Notes: a model not told the origin generated them from the sequence alone. A stretch of 64,000 bases of DNA from Parasutterella muris (GCF_943193095.1 NZ_CALPCV010000001.1:124001-188000), one strand, 5' to 3'. Positions 25,950-35,525 are shown, counted from the first letter of the stretch. Numbers and translations: made by a program.

Positions 25950-26169
25950 GTCCGAACCAATAAATACGGGGCTTTTGCGGTTTTTCCCTGCTGTATCTCT
26001 ACGACGCTTAACGGCCCCCAATGGGGTTTTTATTGACGTATAGATATACGTACAGCAAAACCAAGGGAAGTTTTATAGACGTACAGAAGACCGATATTTT
26101 GTTTTTAGGGCGCCAGGCAAAACCGGATCAGACCGGGTATGAGCGCGCCGACACTTATCGGAGAATGGA
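25950..26169. other. Gene-poor gap between tRNA-Met and apaH with short repeats
   Basis: No credible gene. It holds a small terminator-like hairpin CCCC-AAT-GGGG followed by a T run (about 26016-26033). Three related copies of GACGTA(C/T)AG occur at 26035-26043, 26048-26055 (partial) and 26078-26086; the first two overlap an inverted repeat CGTATA/TATACG. It could be an apaH promoter region or a relic of an integration next to the tRNA. No duplicated tRNA 3' end was found. Confidence 0.4.
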
Positions 26170-26982
26170 TTGAAAACTTTTGCAATCGGAGATGTTCACG
26201 GCTGTTTTGATACGCTGAACCTGCTGCTCGAGAAGCTGCCTGTTCAGCGTCGTCTTATTTTCATCGGCGATATCATCAATCGCGGTCCGAAGTCTTTGGA
26301 GACGATCCGGGCCGTGATGCGCATGAAGAACGCCGAATGCCTGCTCGGTAATCACGAACTGCATTTCCTTGCGGTCTGCGCAGGTCAAAGAAAACTTTCT
26401 CCAAGCGATACGCTTGACCCGATTCTTCAGGCCCCGGATTTGGATGAAATCATCGATTGGCTTCGTCACCGCCCGATGGCGCTCTACGACAAGGGTTTCC
26501 TCTGCGTTCATGCCGCAGTGCATCATTCATGGAGCGTGAAGGACTGTCTGAAGCAGGCTTCCAGAGTTGAGGAGTTCCTTCGCTCCGATAAGTGGGAAGC
26601 TGAAATCGGTCAAATTTTCGGTAAACAGCAGTGGGAGAAGGGTCTGAAGGGACTTGATCGGCTCAGAGCGATCGTGAATGTGCTGACGCGTACGCGTTAT
26701 CTGAATGAAGACGGTACGATGGATTTCAGTCAGAAACTTTCACCGGGAGACACGCCGTCGCAGTTCATTCCCTGGTTTAACTACCCCGGCCGCAAAACCG
26801 AAAAAGATCCAATCGTCTTCGGACACTGGTCGACTTTGGGGGAGACCGACTGCCCCAATATTTATCCGCTGGATACCGGATGCCTCTGGGGCGGAAGCCT
26901 TAGCGCGATGAAACTTTCAAAGCATCCCATATACATCCGGGAGAAGGCGCCGCTCTACCGCTCTCCTAAGTCGGAAGTGTAA
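26170..26982 (+). CDS. apaH: Symmetrical diadenosine tetraphosphatase
   Basis: ApaH hydrolyses Ap4A to two ADP and also removes Np4 caps from RNA. The 270-residue metallophosphatase has GDVHGCFDTLNLLLEKL at the N-terminus (metal ligands Asp/His), FIGDIINRGPKSLE, and LLGNHELHFLAV. VHAAVHHSWS and FGHWSTLGETDCPNIYPLDTGCLWGG are further ApaH signatures. The start is TTG at 26170, because the nearby ATG at 26165 is in another frame and MKTFAIGDVHG is the expected beginning. A terminator follows. Confidence 0.93.
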   Translation: MKTFAIGDVHGCFDTLNLLLEKLPVQRRLIFIGDIINRGPKSLETIRAVMRMKNAECLLGNHELHFLAVCAGQRKLSPSDTLDPILQAPDLDEIIDWLRHRPMALYDKGFLCVHAAVHHSWSVKDCLKQASRVEEFLRSDKWEAEIGQIFGKQQWEKGLKGLDRLRAIVNVLTRTRYLNEDGTMDFSQKLSPGDTPSQFIPWFNYPGRKTEKDPIVFGHWSTLGETDCPNIYPLDTGCLWGGSLSAMKLSKHPIYIREKAPLYRSPKSEV

Positions 26983-27019
26983 TAATTTCTTTAAGAATCT
27001 TTGCGTTAGAATAGCCGTC

Positions 27020-27054
27020 CTCATAGAATTTCATTTCTATGAGAGCGTCTTTTT
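27020..27054 (+). terminator. Terminator after apaH
   Basis: A 9-bp stem pairs CTCATAGAA (27020-27028) with TTCTATGAG (27035-27043), followed by AGCGTCTTTTT. Confidence 0.65.
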
Positions 27055-27099
27055 GTACGCATAACTTATTTTTATCTCTACCGCCACCGGACATAAACC

Positions 27100-28425
27100 G
27101 TGAACGCGAAAAAAATTTATTTAAAGACTTTTGGCTGCCAGATGAATGAATATGATTCCGGCAAAATCGCTGACATCGCCAAAGCAGCACAGGGCTATCA
27201 GGTTACAGACAACATCGAAGAAGCGGACCTGATTGTTTTCAACACATGCTCCATTCGAGAAAAAGCTCAGGAGAAAGTTTTCTCAGATCTTGGACGCGCC
27301 CGTGAAATCAAAAAATTAAAACCCGGTCTGAAAATTGCCGTCGGAGGGTGTGTTGCAAGCCAGGAAGGCGGGAACATCATTCGTCGCGCGCCTTATGTGG
27401 ACGTCGTTTTCGGGCCTCAGACCCTGCACCGCCTGCCGGAACTTCTGAAAAAGAATGAACAGGAGCATCGTCCTCAGGTAGACATCAGTTTCCCGGAAAT
27501 CGAAAAATTTGACCATCTGCCCGCACCGACTTCGGAAGCGGCCACTGCGTTTGTCTCCATCATGGAAGGCTGCAGCAAATACTGTTCCTACTGCGTCGTG
27601 CCTTATACCCGCGGTGAAGAGTTCTCACGTCCTCTCGAAGACGTTCTGCTTGAAGTCGCGCAGCTGGCAGAGCAAGGTGTCAAAGAAGTGACGCTTCTCG
27701 GACAGAATGTGAACGCCTACCGCGGAGAAGGTCCCGACGGAGAGATCGTCGACTTTGCCCTGCTTCTTGAGTACGTCTCGGAAATTGAGGGTATTGAACG
27801 AATCCGCTATACCACTTCTCATCCGAAAGAATTCACGAATCGCCTTGTCGAGGCTTACGCAAAGCTTCCTAAATTGGCCAATCACGTGCATCTGCCGGTG
27901 CAGGCAGGCAGCGACCGTGTGCTTGCCGGTATGAAACGCGGCTATACCATCCTTGAATACAAGTCGATTGTGCGCAAGCTCCGCGCGGTGCGCCCCGACA
28001 TTAGTATCGCGACAGACTTCATTGTCGGCTTCCCCAATGAGACAGAGGAAGATTTTGAGAAAACAATGAAGCTCATTCAGGACGTCAAATTCGACACAAG
28101 CTTCTCGTTTGTTTACTCCAAGCGTCCGGGAACACCTGCGGCCGACATGCCGGATGACACGCCGCAGTCCGTTAAATTGGAACGCCTGCAGCGCCTTCAG
28201 GCTCTGAATACTGAACATGCTCAGGAAATTTCTCAGAAAATGGTTGGTACGGTCCAAAGATGTCTGGTGGTGGGCGCGGCAAAAAGAGGTGAAGGAAAAC
28301 TGTCTGCACGCACCGACAATAATCGTATCGTTACTTTTAATGGGCAGCCAAACCTCATCGGGCAAATGATTAATCTGAAAATTACAGATGTATATCCCCA
28401 CACGCTTGGAGGCGAGATTATTTGA
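27100..28425 (+). CDS. miaB: tRNA-2-methylthio-N6-dimethylallyladenosine synthase
   Basis: Radical-SAM methylthiotransferase of 441 residues that modifies A37 of tRNAs reading UNN codons. The UPF0004 domain carries Cys13, Cys50 and Cys84 for the auxiliary cluster. The radical-SAM cluster is Cys158, Cys162 and Cys165 in GCSKYCSYCVVPYTRG. A TRAM domain closes the protein (LSARTDNNRIVTF). The start is GTG at 27100. The TGA overlaps the ATG of phoH. It heads the conserved block miaB-phoH-ybeY-corC-lnt. Confidence 0.96.
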   Translation: MNAKKIYLKTFGCQMNEYDSGKIADIAKAAQGYQVTDNIEEADLIVFNTCSIREKAQEKVFSDLGRAREIKKLKPGLKIAVGGCVASQEGGNIIRRAPYVDVVFGPQTLHRLPELLKKNEQEHRPQVDISFPEIEKFDHLPAPTSEAATAFVSIMEGCSKYCSYCVVPYTRGEEFSRPLEDVLLEVAQLAEQGVKEVTLLGQNVNAYRGEGPDGEIVDFALLLEYVSEIEGIERIRYTTSHPKEFTNRLVEAYAKLPKLANHVHLPVQAGSDRVLAGMKRGYTILEYKSIVRKLRAVRPDISIATDFIVGFPNETEEDFEKTMKLIQDVKFDTSFSFVYSKRPGTPAADMPDDTPQSVKLERLQRLQALNTEHAQEISQKMVGTVQRCLVVGAAKRGEGKLSARTDNNRIVTFNGQPNLIGQMINLKITDVYPHTLGGEII

Positions 28426-29429
28426 TGCCGGATAAAGCACAAAAGGATGTTGGAACGTCCTTAAACCTGTCCCTTCAGATTACGAACAGCGATTTGGCGA
28501 GCTTAGTCGGTCCGCTGGATTCAAACCTAACGCAGCTGGAAACTTTCCTAAATGTGGAAATTTCGCGCAGAGGCGCGCATTTTCAGATTCGGGGAGAAAC
28601 CGCAGCTGCGCGCAAAGCGCTTAAAGCGCTTTCGGACCTGGCCGCTTTTGCCGAAAAAAAGAATTCAGATCTGACAACCGAAGATATTCAGCTGTACTTA
28701 GTCGGTCAGAAGGATGCGCCTGAAGAAGTTCAGGCCGAAGAGCCGGTGCCCGAGCTTAGGACAAACCGTAAGGGCCTGCAGGGTAGAACACCGATGCAGC
28801 GCAACTATATCCGCAGTATTATCGGACACGACATCTCTTTTGGCGTCGGGCCGGCCGGCACAGGCAAGACCTACTTAGCGGTTGCCGCCGCGGTCAGCGC
28901 TTTTGAGAAGGGAGAGGTCGAGCGTATTGTTCTGACTCGTCCCGCGGTCGAAGCCGGCGAAAAACTCGGATTTCTCCCGGGCGATTTAAGTCAGAAGGTT
29001 GACCCGTACCTGCGTCCGCTCTATGACGCGCTTTTCGATTTGCTCGGAACCGAAAAAACTCAGCGGCTTCTCGAAAAGCAAAAGATCGAGATTGCGCCTC
29101 TCGCATATATGCGAGGCAGAACGTTAAACTCTTCTTTTGTGATCCTTGATGAGGCTCAGAACACAACGCCAGAACAAATGAAGATGTTCCTCACGCGTAT
29201 CGGTTTCGGCTCTAAGGCCGTTATCACAGGAGATGCGTCGCAGATTGACCTTCCGCGCGGACAGCGCAGCGGATTGGTTGAGGCAGCCAATATCCTTAAC
29301 GGAGTTCGGGGCATATCGATCACATACTTTACGGCTGCTGACGTCGTGCGCCATCCGTTGGTTGCCCGTATTGTCGAAGCATATGAAAAAGCAGAGAAAC
29401 GGGAGTATCAGAATGGAAAAAACAACTGA
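28425..29429 (+). CDS. phoH: PhoH-like ATPase (YbeZ)
   Basis: Cytoplasmic P-loop ATPase of 334 residues that works with YbeY in rRNA maturation and RNA quality control. After a KH-like N-terminal part (residues about 15-80) it carries Walker A GVGPAGTGKTYLAVAAA. IVLTRPAVEAGEKLGFLPGD, FVILDEAQNTTPEQMKMFLTRIG and the arginine motif QIDLPRGQRSGL follow. The ATG at 28425 forms a TGATG junction with miaB; a TTG one codon earlier is also possible. The gene end overlaps ybeY by 17 bases. Confidence 0.94.
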   Translation: MPDKAQKDVGTSLNLSLQITNSDLASLVGPLDSNLTQLETFLNVEISRRGAHFQIRGETAAARKALKALSDLAAFAEKKNSDLTTEDIQLYLVGQKDAPEEVQAEEPVPELRTNRKGLQGRTPMQRNYIRSIIGHDISFGVGPAGTGKTYLAVAAAVSAFEKGEVERIVLTRPAVEAGEKLGFLPGDLSQKVDPYLRPLYDALFDLLGTEKTQRLLEKQKIEIAPLAYMRGRTLNSSFVILDEAQNTTPEQMKMFLTRIGFGSKAVITGDASQIDLPRGQRSGLVEAANILNGVRGISITYFTAADVVRHPLVARIVEAYEKAEKREYQNGKNN

Positions 29430-29973
29430 TCAGGTTCTGAACAGAGAAGCTGAAGAAGATCCAGAATTGGCGGAGGCGCTTGCGGAAATCGAATCCGAAG
29501 GCCCTCAGGACGGAGAACTTTTAATCCATTTGCAGGAAGAGGAAGACGAAGCGCTCGAAATTCCCGCCAAAGAGAATATTGAGCACTGGATTCGCACAGC
29601 CGCGCAGGGCCTGCCCGGGGAGCTGACGATCCGCTTTGTCGATGCGGAAGAGGGACTTGAGCTGAACAAGAGTTTCCGCGGCAAAGAAAAACCCACAAAC
29701 GTTCTGACTTTCGTCTACTGCACAAATCCGATCATGGCAGATATCGCGATCTGTCTTCCGGTTCTGGTGCGTGAGGCGGCCGAACAGAACAAGTCGCTTG
29801 AAGAGCATTTGGCGCATTTAGTGGTGCACGGAGTCCTCCACGCCCGAGGTTACGATCATATCGAACAGGACGAGGCCGAGGAGATGGAACAGCTCGAGAC
29901 TGATATTCTGAACAATCTCGGTTATGATCTTCCTTACCCTGATCGGAATTATGTGCCGCGAGAGCTGCGTTAG
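29413..29973 (+). CDS. ybeY: Endoribonuclease YbeY
   Basis: Zinc-dependent endoribonuclease for 16S rRNA 3' maturation and ribosome quality control. The metal-binding HGVLHARGYDH motif is near residue 140, with NKSFRGKEKPTNVLTF before it. The ATG at 29413, preceded by GGGAG, gives 186 residues. The N-terminal 55 residues are an unusual acidic stretch (EEDPELAEALAEIESEG and EEEDEALEIP) before the conserved domain. The upstream in-frame extension inside phoH is rejected. Confidence 0.92.
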   Translation: MEKTTDQVLNREAEEDPELAEALAEIESEGPQDGELLIHLQEEEDEALEIPAKENIEHWIRTAAQGLPGELTIRFVDAEEGLELNKSFRGKEKPTNVLTFVYCTNPIMADIAICLPVLVREAAEQNKSLEEHLAHLVVHGVLHARGYDHIEQDEAEEMEQLETDILNNLGYDLPYPDRNYVPRELR

Positions 29974-30002
29974 ATCGCTGAAACTTTTTAAGAAACCGTT
30001 TT

Positions 30003-30860
30003 ATGTCAGACAATCCGGAAGAAAGTAAAAAGAATTTTTTTGAGAAACTTTCTGAGAAATTTTTCCATGAAGATGCGCCTGAAAATACTCAGGAGCTCCT
30101 TGACGACCTTCATCAGGCCCATGACAAGAAAATCCTGACCGATGACGCCATGCTTATGATCGAGGGCGTTATCCGAGTCCATGAGCTTCGCGCCGAGGAT
30201 TTGATGATCCCGAGAGCGCAGATGACGGTGATCGATATTTCGGAAGACTCGCAGAGTTGGATTAAAGACGTAGTCAAAGCCGGACATTCGCGCTTTCCTG
30301 TGGTCGACGGAGATAAAGACAACGTGCTCGGTATTCTTTTGGCTAAGGATCTGCTTCGCTTGTTTGTGAATCCGCAGTATCAGATTCGAGAGCATCTCAG
30401 ACAGCCGGTTTATGTGCCGGAATCAAAGCCCGCAGACGTGCTTTTGAAAGAATTCCGCCTGAAAAGAAACCATATGGCGCTCGTGGTCGATGAGTTCGGT
30501 TCCATCTCCGGCTTGATTACGATTGAAGATGTGCTTGAGGAGATTGTCGGCGAGATTGATGACGAGTACGACACGGACAAGTCCGCAAGCGACATTGTCT
30601 CTGTCGGAGGAAATCACTGGAGAGTTAAAGCCGCAACGCGGATTGATGACTTTAACCGCGTCTTTGGTACGCATTTCTCTGATGATAAGTACGACAGTGT
30701 CGGCGGTCTGATCAGCGATGAACTTGAGCATGTTCCGCACGCAGGTGAATTTGTGGATCTCGACGGCTATCGGTTCAAAGTCACGAAAGCAGTCGCGCGG
30801 CAGGTTCAGATGCTGAATGTTGAAAAACTTGCGGAACCGGCACCGGTGGAACCAAACTAA
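30003..30860 (+). CDS. corC: CorC/YbeX CBS-domain protein
   Basis: Cytoplasmic protein of 285 residues linked to magnesium/cobalt efflux and, as YbeX, to ribosome metabolism. A CBS pair (residues about 65-190) carries VHELRAEDLMIPRAQMTVID and HMALVVDEFGSISGLITIEDVLEEIVGEI. A C-terminal CorC_HlyC domain follows (RIDDFNRVFGTHFSDDKYDSVGGLI is split across it). Typical position after ybeY and before lnt. A hairpin terminator lies immediately downstream, but lnt follows only 48 bases after the stop, so readthrough is likely. Confidence 0.93.
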   Translation: MSDNPEESKKNFFEKLSEKFFHEDAPENTQELLDDLHQAHDKKILTDDAMLMIEGVIRVHELRAEDLMIPRAQMTVIDISEDSQSWIKDVVKAGHSRFPVVDGDKDNVLGILLAKDLLRLFVNPQYQIREHLRQPVYVPESKPADVLLKEFRLKRNHMALVVDEFGSISGLITIEDVLEEIVGEIDDEYDTDKSASDIVSVGGNHWRVKAATRIDDFNRVFGTHFSDDKYDSVGGLISDELEHVPHAGEFVDLDGYRFKVTKAVARQVQMLNVEKLAEPAPVEPN

Positions 30861-30872
30861 TTTTGATAACAG

Positions 30873-30898
30873 CGGGATGAGGAATCGTCCCGTTTTTT
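30873..30898 (+). terminator. Terminator or attenuator between corC and lnt
   Basis: An 8-bp stem pairs CGGGATGA (30873-30880) with TCGTCCCG (30885-30892), with a GGAA tetraloop, followed by TTTTTTAT. Since the gene order corC-lnt is conserved, it may reduce rather than stop transcription into lnt. Confidence 0.7.
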
Positions 30899-30908
30899 AT
30901 TTGTCAAC

Positions 30909-32438
30909 GTGAAAACAAAAGCACTCTTATATTTTCTTCCCTTGGCAGCCGGGGTACTTCAGGGTTTTTCATTTGCGCCGGCCAGAGCCATTCTGCAGCT
31001 GATTGCCTTATCCGTTCTATTTATCTGTCTATCAAAGTCTCATGGCGTAAAGCAGGCGTTTGCGCAAGGCTTTCTTTTTGGCTTGGGCTGGTTCTGTTAT
31101 GCCATTTCGTGGGTGTATGTTTCGATTTATACCTACGGATATCAGCCCGCTTTTTTTGCGGCAGCGGCAGCGTTTTTATTCGCGGCTTTTCTCTCGATTT
31201 TTCCGGCCGCGGCCGCGGCGTTTTCCGCTCTTTCCGCTCCGGCATTAAAGAAAGGATTCCCTCTTGCCTTCGTATTAGGGACATCCGCCTCGTGGGGTAT
31301 ATTCGAGTGGCTGAGAAGCTGGATACTGAGCGGTTTTCCGTGGGCGGCTTCCGCTTACGCGCATGTTGAAGGATCGCTCTCGGGTTATGCGCCGATTGTC
31401 GGAGCGACAGGCATTAATTTTCTGTCCGCATTGATTGCAGTGCTTATTGCCGTCTTCGTTCTTTCATTCAGAGATTCGACAAGAAGACTGGTTTGTTTGG
31501 CGGTGATGTTTGCGGTAATCACAGGCGGGATCTTTTTTGGACGAATTCAATGGTATGAGCCGGCTGCGCAGGTTCGTTTTCAGCTGATTCAGGGCGGAGT
31601 CCTACAGGATGAGAAATTTTCTCCGATGGGGACGTTAACGAGTTTTGAACGCTATCTCACTTTGATGAAAGAGGGCGGAGCCGCTGCGGAAACGGTGACG
31701 GTGCTGCCTGAGACCATTTTCCCTATTCCTTTGGATCGTCTTCCGAAGGACATTTGGAAGCGTTTTACAGAGGGCACGGATAACGGAAGCCGCATGATTT
31801 TCGGCGGATTCACACGAATGAAAGACGGATATGCGAATTCGGTGGTTGAGGTGTCCAAGGGCAGGATCATCGAGAGCTACAGCAAGAGGCATCTTGTTCC
31901 GTTCGGAGAATACGTCCCGTTCGGTTTCCGCTGGTTTATCGACATGCTCGGCATTCCGATGGGAGACCTGGTTCGAGGTTCGTCCTCTCAGGCCGCGTTT
32001 AATCTCGGAAATGCCCAGGCTGCGCTTTTGCTTTGTTATGAGGATCTCTTTGCTGAAGAAGTGCGGGATTGGTGGACAGACGCTTCGAGTCCGAATGTTC
32101 TGATTAACCTGTCCAATCTCGGCTGGTTCGGAGACTCGCTTGCGCTGCCGCAGCATCTGAACATATCCAGGATGCGGGCGATTGAATTTGCTCGTCCGGT
32201 GGTGCGTGCTTCCAACACGGGAGCGACAGCGTATGTGGAGCCGGACGGCACTGTGGCGGCGGAATTGCCGTTCATGGCGCCGGGCAAACTCGATGTGACG
32301 GTCACAACCGCAAAAGGAGCACCGACCCCGTACGCGCGGAACGGAGATCTTCCTTCCGTGATCTTCATGTTCCTGCTTTTCTTTGCCGCAATTGCGCTTG
32401 CGATTACGCGAAAGACTAAACTTAACCGTTTACAATAG
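30909..32438 (+). CDS. lnt: Apolipoprotein N-acyltransferase
   Basis: Inner-membrane enzyme of 509 residues that adds the third acyl chain to lipoproteins, required for Lol sorting. Several N-terminal helices (residues about 5-210) precede a nitrilase-like domain. The catalytic triad is visible as Glu268 (VLPETIFPIP), Lys326 (YSKRHLVPFGEYVP) and Cys376 (LLLCYEDLF). A final helix lies near the C-terminus. The start is GTG at 30909. It would acylate Pal, encoded in this window. Confidence 0.95.
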   Translation: MKTKALLYFLPLAAGVLQGFSFAPARAILQLIALSVLFICLSKSHGVKQAFAQGFLFGLGWFCYAISWVYVSIYTYGYQPAFFAAAAAFLFAAFLSIFPAAAAAFSALSAPALKKGFPLAFVLGTSASWGIFEWLRSWILSGFPWAASAYAHVEGSLSGYAPIVGATGINFLSALIAVLIAVFVLSFRDSTRRLVCLAVMFAVITGGIFFGRIQWYEPAAQVRFQLIQGGVLQDEKFSPMGTLTSFERYLTLMKEGGAAAETVTVLPETIFPIPLDRLPKDIWKRFTEGTDNGSRMIFGGFTRMKDGYANSVVEVSKGRIIESYSKRHLVPFGEYVPFGFRWFIDMLGIPMGDLVRGSSSQAAFNLGNAQAALLLCYEDLFAEEVRDWWTDASSPNVLINLSNLGWFGDSLALPQHLNISRMRAIEFARPVVRASNTGATAYVEPDGTVAAELPFMAPGKLDVTVTTAKGAPTPYARNGDLPSVIFMFLLFFAAIALAITRKTKLNRLQ

Positions 32439-32478
32439 AAAAATTGTTTTCAGTTCTCTCATACTGATAAAAATTACC

Positions 32479-33381
32479 ATGCTTACATTTCAAGAAGTGA
32501 TCCTGCGCCTGCAGGAATATTGGAACGGCCAGGGCTGCGCGCTGCTTCAGCCGATCGACATTGAAGTCGGCGCCGGTACCTCTCATACGGCCACGTTTTT
32601 AAGAGCTCTCGGTCCTGAACCGTGGAGAGCCGCCTATGTTCAGCCGTCCCGCAGACCGAAAGACGCGCGTTACGGCGAGAATCCGAACCGTCTGCATCAG
32701 CACCACCAGTTTCAGGTTGTCTTAAAGCCGGCTCCCACCGATATCGTGGACCGCTACCTGGGTTCTCTGAGAGCGCTTGGTATTGACACTGAAGTCAATG
32801 ACATTCGCTTTGTGGAAGATAACTGGGAAAATCCGACGCTGGGTGCCTGGGGTCTGGGCTGGGAAGTCTGGATGAACGGCATGGAAGTCACTCAGTTTAC
32901 TTATTTTCAGCAGGTCGGCGGCCTCACATGCAAACCGATTACCGGTGAGATTACCTACGGTCTGGAACGTCTGACGATGTACCTGCAGAACTGCGACAAC
33001 GTTTTCGATTTGGTCTACACCAAATGGCAGGACGCCTCCGGAGATCATGTTCTGACCTACGGCGATGTTTTCCATCAGAATGAGGTCGAACAGAGTCACT
33101 ACAACTTCGAAGCAAGTGATCCCGAGAAACTGCTTAAGCAGTTTGACTACTTCGAAAGCGAAGCCAAGAGACTAATGGATCTGAATCTTGCGCTTCCCGC
33201 CTATGAAATGGTTCTGAAAGCGGGACATACATTTAACCTTCTGGACGCCAGAGGCGCGATCAGTGTGACTGAACGTGCCGCCTACATCGGCCGTATCCGT
33301 CAGATTTCCAGGGCAGTCGCGCAGAGCTACTACGACTCGAGAGAGCGTCTGGGCTTCCCGATGTGTCAGCCCAAAGCATAA
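32479..33381 (+). CDS. glyQ: Glycyl-tRNA synthetase alpha subunit
   Basis: Catalytic subunit of the bacterial (alpha2beta2) GlyRS. The ATG at 32479 yields MLTFQEVILRLQEYWNGQG, the universal start, and 300 residues. The sequence contains GAGTSHTATFLRALGPEPW, YVQPSRRPKDARYGENPNR and FTYFQQVGGL. An upstream in-frame extension within lnt is not used. It is followed by glyS after 17 bases. Confidence 0.97.
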   Translation: MLTFQEVILRLQEYWNGQGCALLQPIDIEVGAGTSHTATFLRALGPEPWRAAYVQPSRRPKDARYGENPNRLHQHHQFQVVLKPAPTDIVDRYLGSLRALGIDTEVNDIRFVEDNWENPTLGAWGLGWEVWMNGMEVTQFTYFQQVGGLTCKPITGEITYGLERLTMYLQNCDNVFDLVYTKWQDASGDHVLTYGDVFHQNEVEQSHYNFEASDPEKLLKQFDYFESEAKRLMDLNLALPAYEMVLKAGHTFNLLDARGAISVTERAAYIGRIRQISRAVAQSYYDSRERLGFPMCQPKA

Positions 33382-33398
33382 CGAGAAGAGGTTGGAAA

Positions 33399-35486
33399 AT
33401 GGCTACATTATTGATTGAAATTCAGACAGAAGAACTGCCGCCGAAAGCTTTGGAAAATCTTTCTTCCGCTTTTGCCGCTTCTCTTTTCGACAGCTTGAAA
33501 GAGCAGGGTTTTACCGCCGAGGATTCGAAAGTGACCGCCTTTGGTGCGCCTCGCAGAATCGCGGCGGAAGTGACCGCGATTTCCGAGCGCTCTCCTGATA
33601 AACCTTTCCGTCAGAAACTGGTTCCCGCCAAGATCGGTCTGGACGCCGACGGAAACGCAACAGCTGCGCTCAAAAAGAAAATGGCTGCGCTCGGTATCGA
33701 ATGCGAACCGTCTCAGCTTGCGGTTGTCAATGACGGCAAGCAGGATCAGCTTTACTACGATGGTATCAAGCCGGGCGTTCTTCTTGCCGAAGGTCTGCAG
33801 GCAGCTTTGGATAAGGCGGTGAAACAGCTTCCGATTCCTAAGGTCATGTCTTATCAGCTTGAAGACGGAAGAACCGTTGAATTCGTTCGTCCGGTTAAGC
33901 ATTTAGTCGCGCTTCTTGACGATAAGGTTGTCGATGTTGAACTCTTCGGTCTCAAGGCCGGCAGAGACACGCGCGGACATCGCTTCCACTGCAAGGCGCC
34001 GGTCGAAATCACGAGCGCCGAGAGCTACGCCAAAGAAATGGAAGCCGCCAAGGTTATTCCTTCTTTTGACGAAAGAAGAAACAAGATGGTTCAGGAACTC
34101 AAAGACGCCGCTAAGCGTCTTGATGCTGAAATCATCATGCCGCAGGATTTGGTGAACGAAGTGGCTGCGCTCACTGAGTGGCCCGTGGTATACGACTCCA
34201 GCTTTGACGAAGAATTCCTTTCCGTGCCGGAAGAATGTCTGATTCTTACCATGCAGCAGAATCAGAAGTATTTTGCGCTGCGTGATCAGAACGGCAAACT
34301 CAAGAACCGCTTCCTTTTGGTCTCACAGATTGAGGCAACGGACGGCGGAGACGCTATCCGCTCCGGCAACGCCCGCGTGGTGCGCGCAAGACTGGCGGAC
34401 GCCAAATTCTTCTACGACCAGGACAAGCTTCAGCCGCTTGAGTCGAGAGTTTCCGGACTTTCCAATGTGGTTTACCACAACAAGCTTGGCACACAGCTCG
34501 AAAGAAGCGAACGTGTTCGCAAAATCGCCCAACAGGTCGCCAAGAAGATTGATGCGGATCCGAAACTTGCCGACCGCGCTGCGATGCTTGCCAAGGCTGA
34601 CCTGCGTACGCTCATGGTCGGAGAATTTCCCGAGCTTCAGGGCATTATGGGCGAGTACTACGCCGAGCATGATAAAGAAGACGCAAAAGTCGCTTTGGCG
34701 ATTCGCGAGCATTATCAGCCGAGATACGCCGGCGACGAGCTGCCTTCCACCAGAGAAAGTCTTGCGGTTGCGCTTGCAGACAAGATGGAAACTCTGGCCG
34801 GACTCTTTGGTATCGGTCAGCTTCCGACCGGAGAGAAGGATCCCTTCGCTCTGCGCCGTCACGCTCTGGGCGTTCTGAGAATGCTGATGGAAAAAGAGCT
34901 TCCGCTTTCTTTGGATGATCTGATTCAGATTGCGATGCAGATCGAGATGACCGCTCCCGGAGTGAAAGATACCTCTGACGAGCTTCGTCAGTTCTTCAGC
35001 GACCGTCTGCGCGTCATGCTCAAGGATAAAGGCTACTCCGCACACGAAGTGGAATCCGTTATCGAAGTCCGCCCCGAACTTCTCAGCGATATTCCCAAAC
35101 GACTTAAAGCGGTACACGACTTCATGGGCATGCCTGAAGCCGAATCTTTGGCCGCCGCGAATAAGCGAATTGAGAACATTCTCAAGAAGTCTTCCGGAGA
35201 AACCGGCAGCGAAGTGGATGCGACTCTCTTAGTCGAACCCGAAGAAAAAGCGCTTTATGAGGCGATTTCCAAGGTCGAACCGAAACTCGGCGCAGATTAC
35301 AGCGCCGGTCACTACGACGCCGTTCTGAAGGAACTTGCGCCGCTTAAAGCGCCGGTTGACGCCTTCTTCGATAAAGTTATGGTCAATGCTGAGGATCCGA
35401 AACTCAAGAGGAATCGTCTGACGCTTCTGAATGAGCTTCATAAAGCGATGAATAAGGTAGCGAAGCTTTCGTGCCTGGCTTCCTAA
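33399..35486 (+). CDS. glyS: Glycyl-tRNA synthetase beta subunit
   Basis: tRNA-binding subunit of GlyRS. The ATG at 33399 gives MATLLIEIQTEELPPKALEN and 695 residues, the usual length. Motifs include FGAPRRIAAEVTAIS, TRGHRFH, LILTMQQNQKYFALRD, and the HD-like stretch AMLAKADLRTLMVGEFPELQGIMG. The C-terminal DALR-like anticodon domain includes FFDKVMVNAEDPKLKRNRL. A GC-rich hairpin follows. In related Burkholderiales gmhB comes next; here plsC does. Confidence 0.96.
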   Translation: MATLLIEIQTEELPPKALENLSSAFAASLFDSLKEQGFTAEDSKVTAFGAPRRIAAEVTAISERSPDKPFRQKLVPAKIGLDADGNATAALKKKMAALGIECEPSQLAVVNDGKQDQLYYDGIKPGVLLAEGLQAALDKAVKQLPIPKVMSYQLEDGRTVEFVRPVKHLVALLDDKVVDVELFGLKAGRDTRGHRFHCKAPVEITSAESYAKEMEAAKVIPSFDERRNKMVQELKDAAKRLDAEIIMPQDLVNEVAALTEWPVVYDSSFDEEFLSVPEECLILTMQQNQKYFALRDQNGKLKNRFLLVSQIEATDGGDAIRSGNARVVRARLADAKFFYDQDKLQPLESRVSGLSNVVYHNKLGTQLERSERVRKIAQQVAKKIDADPKLADRAAMLAKADLRTLMVGEFPELQGIMGEYYAEHDKEDAKVALAIREHYQPRYAGDELPSTRESLAVALADKMETLAGLFGIGQLPTGEKDPFALRRHALGVLRMLMEKELPLSLDDLIQIAMQIEMTAPGVKDTSDELRQFFSDRLRVMLKDKGYSAHEVESVIEVRPELLSDIPKRLKAVHDFMGMPEAESLAAANKRIENILKKSSGETGSEVDATLLVEPEEKALYEAISKVEPKLGADYSAGHYDAVLKELAPLKAPVDAFFDKVMVNAEDPKLKRNRLTLLNELHKAMNKVAKLSCLAS

Positions 35487-35497
35487 TTCGCTGAATC

Positions 35498-35525
35498 AGG
35501 GCCGCGTATGCGGCCCTTCGTGTCT
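35498..35525 (+). terminator. Hairpin after glyS, weak terminator
   Basis: AGGGCCGC (35498-35505) pairs with GCGGCCCT (35510-35517) around GTAT, followed only by TCGTGTCT. Confidence 0.5.

Noticed and set aside
25832..26169. Prophage or island integrated at tRNA-Met
   Set aside because: No integrase, no duplicate of the tRNA 3' end and no change in gene style downstream; only short repeats remain.
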